DNA from: an uncultured Clostridia bacterium
GTDB lineage: Bacteria > Bacillota > Clostridia > TANB77 > CAG-508
DNA length: 12,090 nucleotides
Direction of reading: 5' to 3'
Assembly: GCA_934149115.1 (NCBI GenBank)
Contig: CAKPDW010000048.1
Coordinates: 1 to 12,090 of the forward strand
The position numbers and the translations under genes are program-made. Positions 1 to 9,900 of this stretch are shown in pieces. The notes beneath the pieces are model-generated. The model was not told where the DNA came from. It worked only from the letters and a program-made list of their open reading frames with translations, and searched no databases. The first letter of the stretch is position 1, and each line of letters starts with the position of its first letter.

Positions 1-1
1 A

Positions 2-301
2 GAAACAACAGCAACAAGAGAAACAGAAGAAATGAAACCAGGAGAAACACAAGAATATCAAGTAGTCCTAGATTGGAGCAATGGAGAAAACAACATAGGA
101 ATGAAAGAAAATACAGCAACAATAACAACACAAAACGAAGCAGGATTTGAAGAAAAAGACACAACAGACAATGAAGATAAAGCAGATGTTATAGTTGCAA
201 TAGGAACTGGTGAAGTACCATATGTATTAATAGCAGGAATTACATTAATGATAGTTATTGCAATGGCAGCAGGAGTGTATATAATTGAGAAAAAGAACTA
301 A
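2..301 (+). CDS. C-terminal end of a membrane-anchored surface protein (partial, 5' end outside window)
   Basis: The frame is open from the left edge and stops at TAA 299-301, so at least 99 residues belong to a longer gene; the ATG at 32 is internal, because the frame continues upstream of it without a stop and no ribosome site precedes it. The visible part has an extracellular beta-type segment (PGETQEYQVVLDW, then NTATITTQN and DNEDKADVIV), of the kind that closes DUF11-like or adhesin repeats in Gram-positive surface proteins. A hydrophobic helix follows (about nt 218-283, VLIAGITLMIVIAMAAGVYI) and then a short charged tail, IEKKN. This is a C-terminal membrane anchor with the protein outside. 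No LPXTG sortase motif is visible, so wall sorting is not supported. It lies on the same strand as the giant gene 620 nt downstream and may be a related adhesin. The exact family is not established. Confidence 0.8.
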   Translation, partial: ETTATRETEEMKPGETQEYQVVLDWSNGENNIGMKENTATITTQNEAGFEEKDTTDNEDKADVIVAIGTGEVPYVLIAGITLMIVIAMAAGVYIIEKKN

Positions 302-310
302 TTGCAAAAG

Positions 311-461
311 TGTCAAAGAGTGACGGAGGAAATTTGACAGCGGAGATGTCAAATTTCACCGTTACCTTTGACAGAAACAAATAGCTCGTTGAAATTTTCA
401 CCTGTCACTGGTAACGCAGAAAACTGACATAAATGTCATTTTTCAAACGTCACCACTGACA
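311..461. repeat. Four alternating copies of a 27-29 nt intergenic element
   Basis: The units lie at 311-339 (reverse), 347-373 (forward), 403-429 (reverse) and 434-461 (forward). Each begins with TGTCA and ends with TGACA. Read in one orientation they share TGTCA, then a TTTC block, then a CGTTACC or CGTCACC block, then TGACA. Adjacent units are inverted, so 311-373 and 404-460 each can fold into a long imperfect hairpin (loops GCGGAGA and AA). The first unit begins 10 nt after the upstream stop codon. No T-tract follows the first hairpin, so it is not a standard terminator. It could stabilise the 3' end of the upstream mRNA, bind a protein, or be a small mobile palindromic repeat. Confidence 0.75.
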
Positions 462-491
462 TTGGCGTTAAAAAATAATTACAATTTTAGA

Positions 492-608
492 TTTTAATTA
501 GAATGTTATATTACAAGGCAAAAGTGGAGAAAATTTCGCAGTCGTACGAGTGTACGTCGAGGAAAGTTTCTCCATTTTTAACGCAGTAAGATATCATTCT
601 AATTGAAA
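492..608. repeat. Long imperfect inverted repeat (117 nt hairpin)
   Basis: Three nested stems are visible. The outer stem is AATTAGAATG (496-505) with CATTCTAATT (595-604), extendable by TTTT/GAAA to 492-608 if one G-U pair is allowed. A second part, 506-514 with 586-594, has two mismatches. The middle stem is 520-537 with 562-579 (16 of 18 positions pair). At the tip CGTAC (543-547) pairs with GTACG (552-556). There is no open frame and no clear target-site duplication. It could be a MITE-like remnant or a structured untranslated RNA element. Confidence 0.65.
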
Positions 609-618
609 CAAAAAAAGC

Positions 619-665
619 TGTGGAAAAAATACTAATCCTAAAACCTGTGGAAAAAGTTATCAACA
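619..665. promoter_or_regulatory. Cluster of near-match DnaA boxes
   Basis: TGTGGAAAA occurs at 619-627 and 646-654; its reverse complement TTTTCCACA differs from the DnaA box TTATCCACA at one base. TTATCAACA at 657-665 also differs from the TTATNCACA consensus at one base. Three such sites fall in 47 nt of AT-rich non-coding DNA. Neither dnaA nor dnaN is present, so an origin is not supported; a DnaA-responsive site or chance in A-rich DNA are both possible. Confidence 0.3.
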
Positions 666-757
666 GCAAAATTCTAAACACAAGCAAAAAAATTAATGAA
701 CACTAGAGCCCCCTAAGAAAAACATAGCATATGTAACCTAAAAGATAATAAAAAGAT

Positions 758-826
758 AAAAAAAGTAATAAAAGAAAAAAAATGAGTAGATTGTGAGCTA
801 CTTTAAAGGCTTTTATTACTTTTTTT
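758..826. terminator. Terminator-like perfect 17-bp inverted repeat, possibly bidirectional
   Basis: AAAAAAAGTAATAAAAG (758-774) is the exact reverse complement of 810-826. The right arm ends in seven T on the + strand and the left arm gives seven T on the - strand, so it could stop transcription both ways. An inner small stem, AGTAG (785-789) with CTACT (798-802), sits in the 35-nt loop. The stem is very AT-rich, which would make it weak. It lies just upstream of the predicted promoter of the giant gene and would insulate it from upstream transcription. Confidence 0.55.
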
Positions 827-861
827 GTCAAAAAAGCAAAAAAAAATGGGAAAAAGAGAAA

Positions 862-889
862 TTGACTTATATATATAAATATTTAAAAT
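862..889 (+). promoter_or_regulatory. Predicted housekeeping-sigma promoter of the giant surface-protein gene
   Basis: A -35 box TTGACT (862-867, one base off TTGACA) and a -10 box TAAAAT (884-889, one base off TATAAT) are separated by 16 nt of TA-rich DNA. The start of transcription would fall near 895, giving a 5' leader of only about 25 nt. No operator-like palindrome overlaps the boxes, so the sequence gives no specific regulator. Confidence 0.6.
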
Positions 890-906
890 AAATACAGATT
901 AAAGTA

Positions 907-914
907 AAAAGGAG
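907..914 (+). promoter_or_regulatory. Ribosome binding site of the giant surface-protein gene
   Basis: AAAAGGAG ends 6 nt before the ATG at 921. This is the only good Shine-Dalgarno site near the 5' end of the long frame and it fixes the start, which is immediately followed by a Lys-rich start and a hydrophobic segment as expected for an exported protein. Confidence 0.85.
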
Positions 915-920
915 AAAAAA

Positions 921-3900
921 ATGCTAAAAAATAAGGGGAAAAAAAGATTAATAGTAGCAACACTTACAATACTATCAATACTAGTCATAGCAATAGGTAT
1001 AGCAATTAATAAAAATATACCAAGTAAAAAAAGCCAAAAGCAAACTAATAATCCAGAGCTTGCAAAAGCAATGTCATACGACAGATTTGAAGATACAGAC
1101 GCAGACATATATGACACTAACAATGTAAAATTTGGAGCTTTCTTTTTGCGTGACTTAGATGAAGATGGCTATGCAGAAAAAATAAAAGGAACATGTAAAG
1201 AAATAGGAACAGAAGACACATTATACATGGAATTAAATGTTCTAACAGAAGGATATTTAGAAAATGGAGTAATAACAATAAATGGAAATAACTTTTGTAT
1301 GCAAACAGCAATTCCAAAAGACAACGAAATACAAGAAAACGTAATTGGTAGTGATGTAAAAGAGATAAAACTTAACCAAATAAACAATGGAACACAAAAG
1401 TTATTAACAGGAATGGTAAGAAGTGGGGATTATTCTTATGATTCTAGAAGAATGTCTGCATTAGAAAACGATATAACAAAAATGAGTCAAATAAATTCCG
1501 TAACTTTAACAGGAACATATGTAGATGGAGAAGGAAACAAAACAAATATAGAAAAAACAATAGATTTTACAATAGATTGGTATGGAACAACAAAAGCAGA
1601 AATTCCTGAATACATACAAGGAAATTTCAATTCAAATCAATTGAAAGATAACACTAATATTGTTGATGAAGAAAAACAAGAAGTAAATTTTGAATTCAAC
1701 ATAGGAACACAAGAAATCCAAAATCAGCTTTTTCTAAAAAAGGTAACTATAGAAGGAGAGATTCCACAGCTAAATGGATATGATCCAATTGCAGTAGAAA
1801 TAACAGGAAATGATATAAATCAAAATTATAATCAAGAAACAAAAACATTTACAGTTGAGAAAGAAGCTGAACAAGATGAGTACGGAAAGATTATAAAACA
1901 ATGCTTTAACGGATTTGATAGAAAAAAGAGATATAACAAAATTACGTTAAAGATAACATATCCACTAGAAGCATATAGTCGCTCTGAAAAAGAAATAACA
2001 AAAATAGAAATACCAGTAAAAGTAAATTACGAAGGATTTAATAATCAAGATCCAGAATTTACAGATCCATATATATCAAATGAAGCACAAAAAACAATAG
2101 TAGTAATATATAGAAAACCAGTAAAAGATGGAACTGAATTTAGAGTGGATTTAGGAAAATATGAACGTGAACCAAAAAGTAAATATATAGTTTCCAAAAA
2201 AGGAGCATTAGAAGTATATAACGGAATCTCATCAGGAGAAAACAATGATGAATATATAGTAAGATGGAGTGTTACAACAGGAGAAATAGAAACACCAGAA
2301 GGTCTTGTGATGAAAGAAACAAAAACAGGAGAAAGCCAAGTAGTAGATAAATTTATAAAAACTAATTCACTAGAAGAATCAATGGAAAATATAACATCAA
2401 ATATAGGGATATATTTTGAAAACGAATATCAAATCTTAGGAGAAGACGGTTGGATAAAAGTATACAACGAAGAAACAGGAGAATTAATACACGAATTTAC
2501 AAAAGCAGATTGGTCAAATTACACAGAATACGCACCATACACATATGAAAATTCAATAAAACATATAAGAATTGAAACAAGTCCAGCAAAAGCAAATTCA
2601 ACACTACAAGTATTCAATGTCAAAAATATAAATGACATACAAATATCAAACAACTATACAAAAGATCAATTTGACGAATTAGAATATATTCAAACAACAT
2701 TAGTTGGATATGCAAATGGAATATTTATAAACACAGACCAGGAAAAAGCACTATACGATGAACCATATACATACGCAGAATTAAAGATTGAAGACAAAGC
2801 ATTATCAACACAAAATCAAAATAATGATATAACATTAAAAATAAGTGCTTTAGGAGAGCAAGATGACAATAAAGAAAAGTGGAAAAATGGAATATTTCTT
2901 GTAAAATTTCCTAAAAGCATTATTGATATAAAAATAAATGAAATAACATCAAGTAACCCAACAGTAAAAATAGAAAGCTATGAAATTTTAGAAGAAAATG
3001 AAGAAAAGATTTTAAAAATAATAACTTCAAATAAAAACAAAACAACATTTGATTTAACGATAAATAGTAAAGTTTCACCAGATCCAAGAATATTAAGTAC
3101 AACAGATACAGTAGAATTATATGTATATAATGAAGATGTAGCCAGTTATTACAACCCAGTAGAAGATATATATGACATAAATGGAAATGAAAATATAACA
3201 GAATTAGTTGGAAAATATACAGATAAAATTAATCTTATAGCACCAAATACATTATTGACAAATGAAACAATATCAAATTACGATAATTCAGGAAATATAA
3301 CAATTGCACCAAGAGTTGCTGAAATAACAAAATCACAAAGAACAGCAACAGTAAATATAGAAATAAATAGTAATTATAGTAATACAATAAGTCAAGTAAA
3401 AGTGCTAGGAAAAGTTCCATTTGAAGGAAATAAATATTCGATTAATGGAAATGATATGAATTCGAAATTTACAACAACAATGAGTGAAGCAGGAATACAG
3501 TTACCAGAAGAATTGCAAGAATACGCACAAATATATTATTCTGAAAACGGAGAAGCCACAAAAGACTTAGATGACAGTGCAAATGGTTGGACGCAAACAC
3601 CAACAGACTATTCAAAAATAAAAAGTTATTTAATTGATTTAGGAGATAAAGTTTTAAATAAAGGCGAAAAATATACAATTTCATATAATATAAACATTCC
3701 AGAAAATGTAGAATATAACAAAGTTACATATAGTCATCATGCAGTATATTTCAGTTTAGACACTGTGGAAGGAAAATATAAAACACAAACAGAACCAAAC
3801 AAAATAGGAATAATGGTAGCGAAAAAATATGATTTGGAAGTTATAAAATATCAAAAAGACAAAGAAAAATTAATAAGTGGGGCAACATATCAAGTATATG

Positions 3901-6900
3901 AAGATGGACAAAACGAAGCTAAAACTAAAATAACAAATGATAATGGTACATTGAAAATAACAGGACTTTATTTAGATAGAAAATATAAAATAAAAGAAAT
4001 AAAAAGCCCAATAGATTATGAATTAAATAATGAGGAAATTGAATTTACTGCGAATGAAGAAAATAATCAAATAGTAGTAAATAAGACATCAGGCACAACA
4101 AAAGATATTCAAGCAATACAAGATGAAAAAGGATATAAAATACAAATAAAGACAGAAGATGAAGCTAAAGCAAAACTAAAAATAGAAAAAACAGAAAAAG
4201 ATACAGGTACAAGTATTTCAGGAGTAAAATTTAGATTATCAGGAAATGAAATATCAGAAAGATATCTAACAACAAATAGTAATGGAGAGGTAGAAACAAA
4301 AGGATTAAAAATAGGAGAAGAATACACACTAGAAGAAGTAAAAGCAGAAGGATATTATTCATCAGACATAATAAAATTTATAATTGAAAATACAGATGGA
4401 ACATATAATATAAATTTGAAAGAAGGCAACGTAAAGGAAAATGAAATTACAGAAGAAGATAGTTTACCAAAGGCAGTAATAAAAATACAAAATGAAAAAA
4501 TTCCAACATACAATTTAGAAATATCAAAAGTACAAAGAGTAATAGATACGGCAATATCAGAAGACGAAATGAAAGCAAAAGCAGAGCAAACATTTACAAG
4601 TTCAGATACTAAATATTTATCAGGTGCAAAGTTTAAATTATACAAAGACACACAAGAACTAGGAGAGTACACAACAGATACAAATGGAAAAATAACAATT
4701 ACAGGATTATATCAATACATAGAAGGAAAAGACGAAGAAGCAGTATACACATTAAAAGAAATTTTACCACCAAATGGATATACAAAATCAAATGATATAA
4801 CATTTAAAGTAGAAAATACTACAGGAGAATTAAAATTAATAAACACAAATGGAGATAATGAACCATACACAGTTGACGGAAACACAATTAAATTAATAAT
4901 AGAAAATAGTCCATCTTTTAAATTAATAAAAAAAGATGCAGAAACCAACCAAACATTGGCAAATGTAAAATTCGCAATTTATAAAATCGATAATGACATA
5001 TGCAAACCAGCAACAAACAGCAAAGGAGAAATAATAGGAGAAAAAGAAATCATAAATGGAAAAGAATATTACACAATAACCACAAACAATTATGGTGAAT
5101 TAACAGCAGATTTACCAGAAGGAATATATAAAGCAGTAGAAATAAAAGCTCCTAAAAAATATGATATATCAAACTCAGAATATTTCTTTGGAATTGGAAA
5201 ATCAAGAGAAGGACTACAAGGATTAAATGCAACATTTGGAATGGAAGTAGGCACAAGAAAAAATGGAGAAGAAATTATATATGAAGCAAAAGAAACATCA
5301 GATGGTGGAACAATAGAGATAGGATTTTTTGATGGAGAATCACTTGATTTAGGAAATGGTATTGTTTTAACAGGAGAAATTAATGATATAAGAAATGGAA
5401 TAATAATAAAATATAATTCAGAAATGGAATGCCAATGGGCAAAAAGTATAAAAAATAGTCTTGTAAAAAGTATTGCAGAAACAATTGATGGAGGAATAGT
5501 AATTGGAGGTTATTTTTCTCAGGATAATATAGATTTAGGAAACGGAATAGTCCTAAACAAAAAAAGTATTGGCGGTTATGATGATGGAATGATAGTAAAA
5601 TATAATTCAGAAGGAGAATGTGAATGGGCAAAGGTTATAGGAGGAGAAAGTGGAAACATAGATAGAATAAATTCAGTAGCTATAACAAAAGATGGAGGAA
5701 TAATAGCAGGAGGACAATTCAATTCAAAAAATATAGAACTAGAAAACAGCATAACAATAGCACAAAATTATATAACATCGAATGGAATAATAATAAAATA
5801 TAATACCAATGGCGAAATAGAATGGGCAAAACAAATAGGAGGAGAATCTTACGACTATATATATTCAGTAGAAGCAACTTCAGATGGAGGAATAATAGCA
5901 GGAGGTGAGTTTGAAACAAGTAGTTTAACATTAGAAAATGGAACAACACTTAATAACAGTAAATCTGGATATAGTGATGGAATGATAATAAAATATAATT
6001 CAAATAGTGAAATAGAATGGGCAAAAACAATAGGAACAAACTATGATGACGAAATAACATCAATAGTAGAAACAACAGACGGAGATATAACCGTAGGAGG
6101 AGAATCTGCTGGTGCAGGTTTGATAATTAGATACAACAAAACAGGAGATGAAAAATGGTCTAAACAAATAGGAACAACAATATTATCAGTAACAAAAGCA
6201 AAAAGTGGAGCAATAATAGCAGGAGGATGTTTCGCAGGCAGTAGCCTAGAAATAAGCAATCAAATAACACTTGCAAATAATGGAGAGAAAGACGGAATGC
6301 TGATCAAATATAGCAAAGATGGAGAAGCAAAATGGGCTAAAGCAGTAGGTGGCAGTAATGATGATGAGATTTATTATGCACAAGAAAAAGAAAATGGTAC
6401 AATACAAGCAGTTTTAAGATTTAGGAGCAGTGAAATAAATTTAGAAAATAATATAACCGTAGAAAATCCAAGAAGTGGATATAATCATTCAATGTATGCT
6501 CAATTTGAAACTGTTGATATTCAAAATATTGTTACAACTCAAGAAAAATCAATAGGTGGAAATAAAGCAGACTATATGATGCAAGTAATGGCTACAAACG
6601 ATGGTGGATATATTGCAAGTGGATTATTTTCATCAGCCAGCATAGATTTAGGAAATGGAGTAGTCATAAATAAAGGAACGGATGATGATTATCAATCTAA
6701 TGGATTAATAATAAAATATAATTCAGAAGAAAAAGTAGAATGGGCAAAAGCAATAGGAAAAAACACATCAGTAGTTATAAGAGATTTAGAAGAAACATCA
6801 GATGGAGGATATTTAGTAGCAGGTTGTTTTTGGGATTCATTTATATTAGAAGATAAAGAAAAACTAATAAATAATGGATATTCAGATGCCATAATAATTA

Positions 6901-9900
6901 AATACAGCAGTAAAGGGGAATTAGAATGGACTAAAACTATAGGAAGTTCTGAGAACGAAGATATAAACTCAATAAAAGAAACTTCAGATGGTGGAATAAT
7001 AGTTGGAGGAAGTTTTATGTCTCCAAGTTTACAATTAGAAAATGGAATAATATTAAACAATAGTCACCCAGGATACAATGATGGAATGATAATAAAATAT
7101 AATGCAAACAGAGAGGCAGAATGGGCCAAAACAATAGGAAAAGATAATGAAAATGACACAGGTGGTCAAGATGATGAAATTATAGGTGTCGTTGAAATGC
7201 CTGACGGAGGATTTATTGCTGCAGGAAGTACTAACAGTAATCAGTTAGAATTAGGAAATGATGTAGTTGTAAATAAAAAACAATATGATGATGGAATAAT
7301 AATAAAATATAAGCAAAATGGTGAATGTGAGTGGGCTAAAACAATAGGAGGAGACTCATCTGATCAAATAACAGCAATTGAAAAAACAAGTGATGGTGGA
7401 ATAATAATAGGAGGAAAAATAGGAAATGTTGTTGAATTAGATAATGGAATTACTGTTGGAAAAACAGATGAATACACAGGAATAGTATTAAAATGCAATA
7501 ATAAAGGAAGTTGTGAATGGGTAAATCAAATCAATAATTTAGATATTTCATATGACGATATAAATTCAATAAAAGAAAATAAAAGTGGAGACATTATAGT
7601 AGGAACATCTTTCACTGAAAGTTCAGTTAATTTAGGAAATGGAATAACTATATCAAATAAAAATAGTGGAACACGTGATGGAATAATTTTAAAATACAGT
7701 GCAAATGGTGAAATTAAGTGGGCTAAAGGAATAGGTGGAACAGATAATGAAGAAATAAATTCAGTGGACGAAACAACAAGTGGAGAAATTATTGCAGTAG
7801 GAAATTATGTAACTAAAAATTTAAAATTAGATTCAAAGGAATTAATTAATCAAGGCAATACAGATGGAATGATATTAAAAGTAATAAATAAGCCAACTGC
7901 AGAAGAAACACAAGAAATCACTGTAGAAAACACAAGAAAAACATTTAATATCACAACAGATGTAAACATAATAGATGGAACTAAAGGAGGTTCAATAACA
8001 GGAGAAAAGGAACAACCATATGAAACTGTTAAGTACGGTGATGATTCAACAAAAGAAATAATAATGACACCAGATGAAAATTATGAAATAGTCAAAATAA
8101 CAATAAATGGAGAAGAATATCAGTTTAATACAAATCAAGATGGTACATATACAATGCCAATATTTAGAAATATAACAGAAAATAAAAAAATTAAAGTTAC
8201 ATACATGTTAAAAGACAACAAAATAACAATAAACAAAATAGATAGCAAAACAAAAGAAAAAGTATCAGGAGCAACTTTTAAAATAAAAGAAATTGACGAA
8301 AGGGATATATCGGAAGCTAAAATAGGTAATCTAGTAGACAATGGCCAAGAATACACATCAATAACACTACAAGACGAAGTAACAGGCAAACTAGGAGAAT
8401 TAACAAATAATGGAACATACTATTTCACACAAAACAAAGATGGAACATACACCCCAACAAATGTTGGAAAAGATGATACAGTAGCAAACTCTTATATACC
8501 AATAGATTTAACAGATGTAGCAGGAGAATACATAATAAAAATAAATGCTAAGTGCTCAAGTGAAAGAACTTATGACACAGGATATGCAACAATAACAGAA
8601 GATACTACAGCACCTGCTTATAATGATGAAACAGGAAGATTTATATATGAATCAGGAGTAAAGGAAGGACAAGATTATACCTCTAATATTTTAGAAGGAG
8701 GAAAAAAATATTATTTACATCTAGGATATAAAAAAGATTCTAGTAGTAGTACCGGTGATGATCAAATTGTAATAAATAGTATAAATTTATATCAAGCAAG
8801 TGTAAGTAAAGAAATATATAACTTTGTAGAAATTGATGGAAAATATGAATCAACAAATCAAGGGAAAAATGATAAAGAATGTAATTCATATATACCAATA
8901 GATTTAACAAATTGCACAGGAAAATATAATTTAATAATAAATGCTGAAAGCTCATGTAGTTATTACGATAAAGGATATTTAGTAGTAAGTGAGAATACAA
9001 CAAGACCAACATATAATACAGATGAAGGGAAAATTACAGGAATATATGGAATGACAGATGCCCAAGACTATAGCACAGTACTTCAAGGTGGAAAAATGTA
9101 TTATTTGCATATGGGATACTACAAAAGCAACAAGGAACCAGAAGGAGACGACAAAATAACAATAAACAGTATAACACTTACATTAAATGATTCAGAACTA
9201 TATAGCACAACAATTGAAACAAATTCACAAGGACAAGCAATCGCACAAATTCCATTTGGAAAATATGAAATAACAGAAATAAAAGCACCACGAGGATATT
9301 GGCCAAATAAAACATCAACAATAGTAGATTTTAGAAGTGATGACACAAGCAATCATGAAATAACGATAGAAAACGAAGCAAAAGCAAAATTAATAGTTCA
9401 TCATTATTTGAAAGGAACAACAACAAAAGTAGCAGAAGATGAAAAACAAGAAGGACGACCAGATGACCAATATACAACAGCGCCAAAATTAAACATAGAT
9501 AAATATGAAATAGAAAAAGATGAAAACGGAATATACGTATTACCAGAAAATATGACAGGAACATATATAGATGGAACAACAGAAGTAACATATTACTATG
9601 TAGAAAAAGAAATACCACTAACAGTACACCACTACATAGAAGGAACGATTACACCAGTACCACTAGCAAATGGAGAAACAGCAAAAGATGTAATAAGCAG
9701 TGGAAAAGAAGGTGAAACTTATACAACAAACGCAATAGAACAATCAGAGTTAAAAGAACACTATGAATTAGTTGAAACACCAAGCAATGCAACCGGAACA
9801 TATACAGGAAAAGAAGTTATAGTAACATATTATTATCGAGTAGAACAAAAAGATATTACAATAATAAAATATCAAGAAGATGGAACAACACCACTTCAAG

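Noticed and set aside
200..301. Sortase LPXTG signal in the upstream gene
   Set aside because: No LPXTG-like pentapeptide precedes the hydrophobic helix; the nearest text is GTGEVPYV.
311..461. Possible CRISPR array
   Set aside because: The units alternate in orientation, differ in sequence, and spacers are only 4-29 nt; no cas gene is present.
619..665. Chromosomal or plasmid replication origin
   Set aside because: Only three imperfect DnaA boxes, no dnaA, dnaN or rep gene, and no iteron array.
846..878. Small ORF starting ATG at 846
   Set aside because: It is 10 codons long, has no ribosome site and overlaps the predicted promoter.
302..920. Known riboswitch class upstream of the giant gene
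   Set aside because: Hairpins are present but no conserved core of a class I know was recognised, and the predicted promoter leaves only about 25 nt of leader.
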